Assembly (NCBI GenBank): GCA_900167925.1 | Contig: FUZM01000001.1 | Span: forward strand, 124,001-188,000 | Origin: Bacteroidales bacterium WCE2008 | GTDB taxonomy: Bacteria > Bacteroidota > Bacteroidia > Bacteroidales > UBA932 | DNA: 64,000 nucleotides | Direction of reading: 5' to 3' | Notes under the pieces: generated by a model | Told to the model about the DNA's origin: nothing | The model's input: only the letters and a program-made list of their open reading frames with translations | Databases searched by the model: none | Made by a program: the position numbers and the translations under genes | In this document: positions 7,941 to 15,714 of the stretch, in pieces | Numbering within the stretch: position 1 is the first letter of the stretch | Layout of the letters: each line of letters begins with the position of its first letter

Positions 7941-10900
7941 ATGCGACTTTTCAAGACTCTTCTCATCGGCCTTCTGGCCGTAATCTCGCTTCCGGCCTTC
8001 GCGCAGGCCCCGGGCAATGTTTCGATAACCCTTACTGATGAAATCAGCGGCGAACCTGTCGCTTTCGCTACGGTATCGCTTTCAAAGAGCGGCGAAAAAA
8101 AGGCGTCGAAATATGCCCTTACGGACGAAAATGGTAAAGCCACAATTGAGAAAGTTAAGGCAGGCACCTATACTATCAAGGCTGAACTCCTTGGCTACAA
8201 GGCCTATGAGAAGGAAATTAAAGTCGATGGAAACGTGGATCTCGGCGCAGTCAAGATGGGTCCTGACAATGTACTCCTTGAAGCCGCTAAAGTTACAGGA
8301 GTAGGCAACCCGATCGTGATCAAGAAGGATACGGTAGAGTATAATACTTCCTCTTTCAAGACTACTGACAGCGATATGCTGGAAGACCTCCTCAAGAAGC
8401 TTCCGGGCGTCGAGGTGTCTTCTGACGGTACTGTGACCGCCAACGGAAAAACAATCGAAAAGATCACCATAGCAGGCAAGACGTTCTTCCTCAACGACCC
8501 TCAGATTGCTACCAAGAACCTCCCGGCCAACATGATAGACAAGATCAAAGTTGTCCAGAAGAAGTCCGAGCAGGCTGAGTTCACAGGAATCGACGACGGC
8601 GAGGAGACCACCGTGCTGGACCTCTCCGTACGTCCGGGCATGATGAACGGTATCTTCGGAAACGCAGCTGCCGGAGGCGGCCATGATATTCCTGAAAATG
8701 GCCTGAAAGGAATCTCGATGAAGGACGATGACTGGAGATACGAGGGATCCCTCTTTGCCGGCCGTTTTACTGACAAGAGCCAGATAAGCATCGTCCTCAA
8801 CGGCAACAATACCAACAACCGTGGATTCAACGATCTCGCCGGAGGAATGATGGGCAATATGCGCGGCGGCGGAATGGGCATGGGTGGCGGAATGTTCGGC
8901 ACCGGATCCGGCATCACCACTTCCTGGATGGGCGGTCTCAATGGCGCTTGGACCCTGTTCGACGACAAGATGGACATCGGCGGCAACTATCTCTACAACG
9001 GCAGCCAGCGCTTCGTCGAGGAGGAGAGCCTCCGCAATACCTTCCTCACGGACGGCAGCACTCTCAACTATCTGGAGAACGGTACCAGCACTACCAATTC
9101 TTATGGCCATCGTTTCGGAATGAGACTCGAGCATCAGTTCTCGAAGAGCACTTCGATTCTCTTCGAGCCGTCAATCAACTTCGGAAACGGCGATTTCCAG
9201 GAACTCTCCAGATTCAGCACAAAGAAGAACAATATCACTTCCACCAACGAAGGATTCAACAATAACACCGGAAAGAACGACAACGTCTCCGCAAGCGGCC
9301 GTTTCCTCCTCCGCCAGAGGCTTGGTCTTCCGGGCAGGACTCTTACCGTCAACGCCAGATTCAACTACAGCGACAACACTACTGACGGCTTCAACCAGTC
9401 GCTGACGGGCAACTACGACGACGAGGGCAACTCGATAATCAAGAACGATATCGTCAACCAGCGTTACGACCAGAACCAGAAGAACTCTTCAATCTTCAGC
9501 AACTTCACATACACCGAGCCTATCGGCAACCATTTCTATGTCGAGGGGAACTACTCCTATCGCTGGAACAGGTCGACGTCTGAAAAGACGACCTACGACT
9601 CCGGGGAGGGATACTCTGTCGGCGAAAGCGCGCTGGGCTACAACCGCAGCGGAGAGACCGTCAACAATGCTTACTCCAACAGCGTTGTCAACAAGAACAT
9701 CACCCAGAATATCGGGGCCAACCTGCTCTTCCAGAACGAGAAACTCTCCGCCCAGGTAGGTTTCGGTCTCATGCCGACGATCACGGACAATACGACCAAC
9801 GGAAACACCTACCACGACAAGGTGCTGAACTTCGCTCCGCGCGCCAGGGTCATGTATGACATCAACGACAACAATAACGTCAGACTCTTCTACAACGGAC
9901 GCTCTTCACAGCCAAGCACTTCGCAGCTCATGCCGGTGCTCGACAACAGCAATCCGCTGAGGATGTCCTTCGGTAACCCATACCTCAAACCATATTTCAG
10001 CCACAACATGCGTTCGGAGTATAGCTTCATGGACAGGGCTACTTTCACTTCGCTGAGGATTTCTCTTAACGGAGGCATGACGATCAATCCTGTGATCAAC
10101 ACTTCCTGGTACGGTACCAACGGCGCTACCTATTCTCTGCCGGTCAACGGTCCGTCTTCCGCCAACGGAAGTATCATGGGCTTCCTCAATACCCCGATCG
10201 CCAAGTCCAACTTCAGCATCTTCAACATGTTCAACACCAGCTATAATTCAAGCTACACATATATCGGCGGCAGATTCGATTCCAGCAGGTTCATGACAAC
10301 GGACCCGGTCAGCGGCTCTATCACCGATTTCAACTATGAGCTCTTCCACCAGACCTTCCCTGATCTTGGAAAGAAGGATTACGAAGAGTTCACGCTGAAC
10401 CATACTCAGACCTGGATGTTGATGGAGAGGCTTAACCTCACTTACAGGAATGACTATCTCGAGATCCGCGCCGGAGGTGCCACAAATACCAGAAAATCAT
10501 GGTACACAGTGGCAGCAAACAACAGCACGGCGAGGACATGGAACAATCAGGTCAACGGCTCCTTCAACTGGACGGTCGGCAATTCCGGTCTCACCATCCA
10601 GACAGACATGAACTATAACTGGTATAACGGCTATACGACCGGTCATGACCCGGAGTATATCTGGAATGCAAATATCTCGATGCAGGTATTCAAGCGCCAG
10701 GCAACTGTCGCTCTCAGGGCCTATGATATCCTCAACCAAGCAAAGACGCTCAGCGTCAGCGACAACGGCAACGTATATTCCGAGACCCATAACAACACTC
10801 TCGGCCGTTACGTAATCGTCAGCTTCACCTGGAGATTCGGTACCTTCAGCGGATTCGGCGGAGGTCGCGGAATGGGTGGTCCGGGCAGAGGAGGATTCGG

Positions 10901-10952
10901 CGGCGGACGTGGAGGACGTGGCGGATTCGGCGGTGGCCGCCGTCCGTTCTAG
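7941..10952 (+). CDS. TonB-receptor-like outer-membrane beta-barrel protein with Gly/Arg-rich tail
   Basis: A 1003-residue protein with a signal peptide (cleavage near Ala-Phe-Ala-Gln). Residues ~28-110 form a carboxypeptidase-regulatory-like beta-sandwich. A plug-like segment follows (~125-240, with the Leu-Pro-Gly-Val-Glu-Val turn), and then a long barrel rich in Asn/Ser/Tyr and aromatic strands, as in the outer-membrane beta-barrel family of Bacteroidota. Two oddities are visible: a Gly/Met-rich insert at about 299-325, and a C-terminal tail from about 971 made almost only of Gly, Arg, Phe and Met, ending Arg-Arg-Pro-Phe. Most barrels end in an aromatic strand; here the tail extends past it. 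No SusD partner is adjacent. Substrate unknown. Confidence 0.85.
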   Translation: MRLFKTLLIGLLAVISLPAFAQAPGNVSITLTDEISGEPVAFATVSLSKSGEKKASKYALTDENGKATIEKVKAGTYTIKAELLGYKAYEKEIKVDGNVDLGAVKMGPDNVLLEAAKVTGVGNPIVIKKDTVEYNTSSFKTTDSDMLEDLLKKLPGVEVSSDGTVTANGKTIEKITIAGKTFFLNDPQIATKNLPANMIDKIKVVQKKSEQAEFTGIDDGEETTVLDLSVRPGMMNGIFGNAAAGGGHDIPENGLKGISMKDDDWRYEGSLFAGRFTDKSQISIVLNGNNTNNRGFNDLAGGMMGNMRGGGMGMGGGMFGTGSGITTSWMGGLNGAWTLFDDKMDIGGNYLYNGSQRFVEEESLRNTFLTDGSTLNYLENGTSTTNSYGHRFGMRLEHQFSKSTSILFEPSINFGNGDFQELSRFSTKKNNITSTNEGFNNNTGKNDNVSASGRFLLRQRLGLPGRTLTVNARFNYSDNTTDGFNQSLTGNYDDEGNSIIKNDIVNQRYDQNQKNSSIFSNFTYTEPIGNHFYVEGNYSYRWNRSTSEKTTYDSGEGYSVGESALGYNRSGETVNNAYSNSVVNKNITQNIGANLLFQNEKLSAQVGFGLMPTITDNTTNGNTYHDKVLNFAPRARVMYDINDNNNVRLFYNGRSSQPSTSQLMPVLDNSNPLRMSFGNPYLKPYFSHNMRSEYSFMDRATFTSLRISLNGGMTINPVINTSWYGTNGATYSLPVNGPSSANGSIMGFLNTPIAKSNFSIFNMFNTSYNSSYTYIGGRFDSSRFMTTDPVSGSITDFNYELFHQTFPDLGKKDYEEFTLNHTQTWMLMERLNLTYRNDYLEIRAGGATNTRKSWYTVAANNSTARTWNNQVNGSFNWTVGNSGLTIQTDMNYNWYNGYTTGHDPEYIWNANISMQVFKRQATVALRAYDILNQAKTLSVSDNGNVYSETHNNTLGRYVIVSFTWRFGTFSGFGGGRGMGGPGRGGFGGGRGGRGGFGGGRRPF

Positions 10953-10963
10953 CGCTTCGCAGA

Positions 10964-12034
10964 TCAGCCCGCAATCTGGGCCAGACGGTTTGCCAGCTCG
11001 AGGAAAGCAAGCCCGTCAGGACGGGATGAGAGAGCTGCAGGTTCGCCGGCATCTCCGCTTTCGCGGATGCTCTGTACTATCGGAATCTGGCCGATAAGCG
11101 GAATTCCGTATTTCTCGGCCATCTTCTTTCCGCCTTCCTTGCCGAAGATATAATACTTGTTCTCCGGAAGCTCCTCAGGGGTAAACCAGGCCATATTCTC
11201 GACGAGGCCGAAAATCTTGCGGTTGATCTTGTCATTGCGGAACATGTCGACGCCCTTCTCCACATCGGCCAGGGCCACTGCCTGAGGCGTGGTCACGATT
11301 ACGGCTCCTTCCATCGGGATATCGTTCACGAGACTGATATGGATATCTCCGGTTCCCGGAGGCATGTCGATAAGCAGGAAATCAAGAGTCCCCCAGCGCA
11401 CCTGCAGAATCATCTGCTTAAGCGCGTTGCACGCCATCGGGCCTCTCCAGATGAGAGCCTGCCCGGCCTGGGCGAAATACCCGATCGACATCCACTTGAC
11501 CCCATATTTCTCGATAGGAAGGATAACCTCATTTCCGTTTTCACCTTCCATGGCGTCAGGAACCGCACCTTCGGTATCGGTCATCAGAGGGACCGAAGGG
11601 CCATAGACATCGGCATCTGCCAGTCCGACTTTGTACCCCAGACGCGCGAGGGCGACGGCGAGGTTGACGGCAACGGTAGATTTACCCACGCCACCCTTGC
11701 CGGAAGCGATTCCGATTATATGGCGGACATTGTTGATCTCGTCAAGAGTAAGATCATTTACATTCTGCTTCTTCTTTGCCGGAGCCTCTTCACGCACCAC
11801 GGCCTTTACCTCGATCTCCGTACCCTGCGGAGAGTTACGGATAAGAGAAGCTCGGGCGCTGCCGATGAGATATTCGGCAAGAGGATCCCTGTGTTTAGGA
11901 AAGCCCAGGACAACCTTTATGTGGTTGTCCCCGGCTGATATTTCCTGGACCATTCCGAGTTCGACGAGGTCCTTGTCCCCCTGACCGGGGTGACGGACTT
12001 CGCGGAGCGCGGACAGTATCTCGTTATCTGTCAT
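10964..12034 (-). CDS. mrp: Mrp/ApbC-family P-loop ATPase (Fe-S cluster carrier)
   Basis: A 356-residue protein with a MIP18/DUF59-like N-terminal domain (~1-80) and a ParA/MinD-type ATPase domain. The deviant Walker A Gly-Lys-Gly-Gly-Val-Gly-Lys-Ser is at about 112-119, and Asp-Met-Pro-Pro-Gly-Thr-Gly-Asp is also present. Family members bind and transfer Fe-S clusters. The C-terminal Cys-x-x-Cys used for cluster binding in ApbC/Nbp35 is not seen: the segment before Lys-Tyr-Tyr-Ile-Phe-Gly reads Thr-Pro-Glu-Glu-Leu-Pro. I use the ATG at 12034, six bases after the stop of the peptidase gene, rather than the TTG at 12040. It is last in the operon and convergent with the receptor gene. Confidence 0.9.
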   Translation of the reverse strand: MTDNEILSALREVRHPGQGDKDLVELGMVQEISAGDNHIKVVLGFPKHRDPLAEYLIGSARASLIRNSPQGTEIEVKAVVREEAPAKKKQNVNDLTLDEINNVRHIIGIASGKGGVGKSTVAVNLAVALARLGYKVGLADADVYGPSVPLMTDTEGAVPDAMEGENGNEVILPIEKYGVKWMSIGYFAQAGQALIWRGPMACNALKQMILQVRWGTLDFLLIDMPPGTGDIHISLVNDIPMEGAVIVTTPQAVALADVEKGVDMFRNDKINRKIFGLVENMAWFTPEELPENKYYIFGKEGGKKMAEKYGIPLIGQIPIVQSIRESGDAGEPAALSSRPDGLAFLELANRLAQIAG

Positions 12035-12040
12035 ATTCAA

Positions 12041-14146
12041 TTATTTAACGAATTTCATTTCATCGGCAAGATAGCCTGCGCCACCGAATTTGTCCATCAT
12101 GAAAAGTACATAACGGATATCGACGCAGATACATCTCTGCAGATCCGGCTCGAACATGACGTCGCTGGACATCGACTCCCAGTTTCCGTCGAATGCGAGG
12201 CCGATAAGCTCGCCCTTGGCGTTGAGCACAGGGCTTCCGGAGTTACCTCCGGTAATATCGTTGTTGGTAAGGAAGCAGGTATGGAGCTCGCCGTCCTTGT
12301 CGGCATAGCGGCCGTAATCCTTGGCCTTCCACAGCTCTTTCAGACGGGCAGGGACCTTGAACTCATAGTTCTCCGGATCTTCTTTCTCCATCACGCCATT
12401 GAGGGTCGTGAAATGCTTATAGATCATACCGTCCTTAGGAGAATAGCCCCCGACCTTTCCGTAGGTAAGACGCATGGTGAAGTTGGCATCCGGGTATGAA
12501 GCTTTGCCTTTGTTCCACTCGAGAAGACCGGCAGTGAAAGCCTTGGATGCGACTGCTTCTTTCTCCTCATACTTTGAAAGGATTGTATAGCGGCTGATGA
12601 TCTTGTCAACGATTGCATAGTAGAAAGCCATGGCCGGGTCTTTCAGCATTGTTTCGGAAAGAGGCTTTCCTTCAAGCTTACGGAGATTCTCCACAGAAGC
12701 GAAACAGCTTTCGTCAAAGAGATTATCGACATAAGCCTTGAAATCCATGTTCGCGAAATCCCCGAGCTCATTGAGGTAGAGAGACTCATCTGCATTCTCG
12801 CGATAGAATTCAAGCATCGCGAGCGCTATCTTCTTTTCGAGATCATAATTGTAATCCTTGAACCCGGCCTCGGCTGCCGCGATAGCGCCGTTAAGGGCCG
12901 ATGTAGAATCGACACCGGACCTCAGCGCTTCAGCATAGGCGCTTGCAAAGGCGACGCCGATAGATACAGGTCCGATCTTGTATATGCTCTCGGCAAGAAG
13001 AGTGACATCCTGCTCGGCCTTCTTGGTAGAATCCACGACCATGCTGAGATCCGCAAGAGCAGAGCCGTATTTCTCTTTTCTGACAGGATCGGCATTGACC
13101 CAGGCCATGAAATCAGCCTCTTTCTGTCTTTCGCGGCCGATGATATCAAGATTGCCGAAAGCCAGTTCCTCACCCTGCCACTTTTTCCATGCATTGGCAG
13201 AAGAGGCATATTTGTTGGCGTACTGGAGACGGATTACAGGATCCGATTCCATGCCTTCGAGCATGACGTTCTGACGGACGGTGCGGGCGGCAACGGAAAT
13301 CGCGTGGTCATCCATCATCGCACGGAGCTGATCGGCTGTCTGGAAGCGCTGAGTCCTGCCCGGATAGCCCATCACGAAGGAGAAATCATTCTCCTTTACT
13401 CCGGCGAGGGATATCTTGAGGGAGCGTTTCGGACGGAGAGGGACATTCTCCTCGGAATATGCGGCCGGCTCGTTATCCTTTCCGGCGTAGATTCTGAACA
13501 TGGAGAAATCGCCGGTGTGGCGCGGCCACATCCAGTTGTCGGTTTCGCCGCCGAACTTGCCTACCGATGCAGGAGGTGCTCCTACAAAACGGACGTCGGT
13601 GTATTCTTTATATACGATTACATAGTATACGTTTTCATTGTAGAAAGGCTGGATCATGGCTTCGCAGTTCGGATTGGCCTCGTTGAAAATCCTGACGAGA
13701 GAGTCGGAAGCTGCCTTGAGGGATTCGCCTTCAAGGCTTGCGAGGTCTGCGGTAACATCGACCATCCTTTCCATGAAAAGCACGGAAAGACCCGGTACAG
13801 GAAGCTCCTGAGTGCGGTCCATTGCCCAGTATCCGTCCTCGAGATAGTTGTGCTCCGGAGAGGAAAGGCCCTGGATGCTGCTGTATCCGCAGTGGTGGTT
13901 AGTTACGAGGAGGCCCTGGTCGGAGATGACCTCGCCTGTGCAACCGCCGCCGAACTGGACAATCGCGTCCTTGAGGGAGGAGTTGTTGATATCGTATATG
14001 TCCTTTGCAGAAAGTTTGCAGCCCATGTCTTTCATGACCTTGCTGTTCATCTTCTGGAGGAGCGGGAGCAGCCACATACCTTCATCGGCTCTGGCGCCGG
14101 TGGCGAGTACAAGAAGTGCTGCCAGTGAGCATAAGATTTTTCTCAT
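12041..14146 (-). CDS. S46 family dipeptidyl peptidase, DPP7-like
   Basis: A 701-residue periplasmic serine peptidase with a signal peptide (cleavage near Ala-Arg-Ala). S46 enzymes have a chymotrypsin-like double barrel plus a helical cap and release dipeptides from peptide N-termini. The catalytic His lies in Thr-Asn-His-His-Cys at 83-86 (probably His85) and the Ser in Gly-Asn-Ser636-Gly-Ser-Pro. Specificity is set 18 residues after the Ser, where DPP11 has Arg (for Asp/Glu at P1) and DPP7 has Gly. Here it is Gly654 in Phe-Asp-Gly-Asn-Trp-Glu, so a DPP7-type preference for hydrophobic P1 residues is inferred. Such enzymes feed amino-acid fermentation. It sits between rnhB (19-bp gap) and mrp (6-bp gap). 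Confidence 0.92.
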   Translation of the reverse strand: MRKILCSLAALLVLATGARADEGMWLLPLLQKMNSKVMKDMGCKLSAKDIYDINNSSLKDAIVQFGGGCTGEVISDQGLLVTNHHCGYSSIQGLSSPEHNYLEDGYWAMDRTQELPVPGLSVLFMERMVDVTADLASLEGESLKAASDSLVRIFNEANPNCEAMIQPFYNENVYYVIVYKEYTDVRFVGAPPASVGKFGGETDNWMWPRHTGDFSMFRIYAGKDNEPAAYSEENVPLRPKRSLKISLAGVKENDFSFVMGYPGRTQRFQTADQLRAMMDDHAISVAARTVRQNVMLEGMESDPVIRLQYANKYASSANAWKKWQGEELAFGNLDIIGRERQKEADFMAWVNADPVRKEKYGSALADLSMVVDSTKKAEQDVTLLAESIYKIGPVSIGVAFASAYAEALRSGVDSTSALNGAIAAAEAGFKDYNYDLEKKIALAMLEFYRENADESLYLNELGDFANMDFKAYVDNLFDESCFASVENLRKLEGKPLSETMLKDPAMAFYYAIVDKIISRYTILSKYEEKEAVASKAFTAGLLEWNKGKASYPDANFTMRLTYGKVGGYSPKDGMIYKHFTTLNGVMEKEDPENYEFKVPARLKELWKAKDYGRYADKDGELHTCFLTNNDITGGNSGSPVLNAKGELIGLAFDGNWESMSSDVMFEPDLQRCICVDIRYVLFMMDKFGGAGYLADEMKFVK

Positions 14147-14165
14147 TGCAATAGTTATTATGTTT

Positions 14166-14777
14166 TTAAAATAATGTCGGTTCGAGCTCCTTCGGGTGGA
14201 AGCTCATTCTGTGCCACTCGGTATAGCCGAACTGGCGGATCGCCTCTATATGTTCCTTCGTCGGATAACCCATGTTCCTGTCCCAGCCGTATTCCGGGTA
14301 CCGGAGGGCGAGATTGCGCATGAACTCGTCCCTGTAGGTCTTCGCGAGGACGGAGGCGGCGGCGATTGAGGCGAAGGTCGCGTCTCCATGGACAACGGTC
14401 TTGTAGGGAATGTCCTGCAGGGGTTTGAACCTGTTGCCGTCGATCAGCAGAAACTGGGGACGGACGGCGAGTTTCAGTACTGCGCGCTGCATGCCGGCGA
14501 TCGAAGCGTTCAGGATATTGATCTCATCGATCTCGGCGGCAGAGACAGCCTCAACGGCCCATGCCACGGCCTCTTTCTCGATTATCGGGCGGAGGGTCTC
14601 GCGGGCTTTTTCGGTCATCTGCTTGGAATCATTGAGAAGCGGATGGTGGAAGTCAGCGGGAAGGATGACTGCGGCGGCATAGACCGGACCTGCGAGCGGG
14701 CCTCTTCCGGCCTCGTCGCACCCGGCTTCTATAAGATTGTCATTCAAATAGTTCCGTAGAGTTATCTCTTTATGCAT
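14166..14777 (-). CDS. rnhB: Ribonuclease HII
   Basis: A 203-residue type 2 RNase H that nicks RNA-DNA hybrids and single ribonucleotides in DNA. The N-terminal catalytic pair is in Gly-Cys-Asp21-Glu22-Ala-Gly-Arg-Gly-Pro-Leu-Ala-Gly-Pro, and a third acidic residue is in Leu-Ile-Asp-Gly-Asn. The substrate-sensing region Ser-Val-Leu-Ala-Lys-Thr and the C-terminal Tyr-Pro-Glu-Tyr-Gly-Trp and His-Arg-x-Ser-Phe segments are also typical. Length is normal. It lies 30 bp after the XRE regulator gene and 19 bp before the S46 peptidase gene, apparently in one operon. Confidence 0.96.
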   Translation of the reverse strand: MHKEITLRNYLNDNLIEAGCDEAGRGPLAGPVYAAAVILPADFHHPLLNDSKQMTEKARETLRPIIEKEAVAWAVEAVSAAEIDEINILNASIAGMQRAVLKLAVRPQFLLIDGNRFKPLQDIPYKTVVHGDATFASIAAASVLAKTYRDEFMRNLALRYPEYGWDRNMGYPTKEHIEAIRQFGYTEWHRMSFHPKELEPTLF

Positions 14778-14807
14778 CCCCGATTACGTAACAGACTGCT
14801 AAGATAA

Positions 14808-15209
14808 TCATTTTTCGGGACTTTCGAGAGAGGATATACGTGCTTTCTGATAGGAGATTATTTCGGTCTTGTCGCGGATTATGTCCTCGAGCTCGGAGAT
14901 CCGGGAGCGGAGGGCGGAATTTTCTTTCAGAGCGGCGTCAAGCCGGGTCTCATACTGCTCGCACACGTCGCTCAGGACAGCGTCGTTTTTCCGCGGTTCC
15001 GGCTGTCCTTCGGTGATAAGATCCTCTATTGAGATATCGAGAATCTCTAGAATAGAGCCGAGATGGTCGTATATGAGACGTGTCTTCCCTCTTTCTATAT
15101 TGCCATAGGTATTGCGGTCGAGCCCCAGTTTTTCGGCCATCGCCTCCTGGGACAGTCCCATGCCCTTACGGGCCTTCCTGAGTTTTTCCCTGAATATCCG
15201 CTCGTCCAT
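14808..15209 (-). CDS. XRE-family transcriptional regulator with coiled-coil tail
   Basis: A 133-residue protein. Residues ~5-65 are a Cro/CI helix-turn-helix (Gly-Leu-Ser-Gln-Glu-Ala-Met-Ala-Glu-Lys-Leu-Gly-Leu, then Tyr-Gly-Asn-Ile-Glu-Arg-Gly-Lys-Thr). Residues ~80-130 are Glu/Arg/Leu-rich with heptad spacing, probably a dimerising coiled coil. No ligand domain or peptidase motif is present. A TACTTTTG -7 element lies 17 bp upstream of the ATG (15226-15233). The gene leads the rnhB/S46/mrp operon; whether it regulates it is not shown. Confidence 0.85.
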   Translation of the reverse strand: MDERIFREKLRKARKGMGLSQEAMAEKLGLDRNTYGNIERGKTRLIYDHLGSILEILDISIEDLITEGQPEPRKNDAVLSDVCEQYETRLDAALKENSALRSRISELEDIIRDKTEIISYQKARISSLESPEK

Positions 15210-15225
15210 GCAAATAGAGTTTAGG

Positions 15226-15233
15226 CAAAAGTA
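15226..15233 (-). promoter_or_regulatory. TAnnTTTG -7 element upstream of the XRE gene
   Basis: The minus strand reads TACTTTTG, an exact TAnnTTTG match, 17 bp before the ATG at 15209. No -33 TTTG was found at the normal spacing; one at 15248-15251 is only 14 nt away. Confidence 0.45.
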
Positions 15234-15420
15234 CCGCTTAAGAGCCGCAAATGTTGCTCATGTTTTCTATGCACTGCATAGCAATTATATGCACATGGAT
15301 ATAAAAAATAAGAAAATCTGATTAAAAATGATAACAAGTTGCGCAATCTTTGGCTTTCCGGGCGGTTCCGGACTTGGAATTCTGCTTGCAATATCGCAGC
15401 TTTGCGGAAAAAGAATTGCC

Positions 15421-15630
15421 ATGAATGCTACTGAAAACCAGACAGATTACGAAGAGTTCGGAAGACTCATTATCGAGAAGGATATCCATATGAACCCGGC
15501 CGCTACTTTTCCGGTGCTCTGCGCCCTTATCGGAGCCGACCGGAAAAAGCTCGACGCGCGCATACGCGAGGAGCTCGGAATGTCGGGCGAAACCCTGCTT
15601 GGAGCCCTTCGGGCGGGGGTATGGAAATAG
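15421..15630 (+). CDS. Small helix-turn-helix-like conserved protein
   Basis: A 69-residue protein read from the ATG at 15421; an earlier ATG at 15328 would add a Gly/Cys-rich stretch that does not look like part of the fold. The sequence resembles the first helix-turn-helix of AraC-type regulators: an acidic helix, Asp-Ile-His-Met-Asn-Pro, Phe-Pro-Val-Leu-Cys-Ala-Leu-Ile-Gly-Ala, then Ile-Arg-Glu-Glu-Leu-Gly-Met-Ser-Gly-Glu and a final Leu-Arg. It is too short for a full two-motif AraC domain. It lies 85 bp upstream of the EF-G2 gene and has its own stop before that gene's promoter. DNA binding is only inferred from the pattern. Confidence 0.55.
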   Translation: MNATENQTDYEEFGRLIIEKDIHMNPAATFPVLCALIGADRKKLDARIREELGMSGETLLGALRAGVWK

Positions 15631-15642
15631 ATTTCTTTTTTA

Positions 15643-15673
15643 TTGTTAATACGGTTTAAATTGTTTAGATTTG
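15643..15673 (+). promoter_or_regulatory. Bacteroidota-type promoter of the EF-G2 gene
   Basis: The -33 TTG at 15643-15645 and the -7 TAGATTTG at 15666-15673 are separated by 20 nt, matching the consensus. Transcription would start near 15680 and give a leader of about 35 nt before the ATG at 15715. Confidence 0.7.
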
Positions 15674-15714
15674 CGAAGATAGCCTTTAATATCAACACAT
15701 AATTTACACATAAG

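Noticed and set aside
8082..9134. 350-residue open frame opposite the TonB-receptor-like gene
   Set aside because: Shadow frame; the sense strand has a complete signal-peptide-to-barrel protein.
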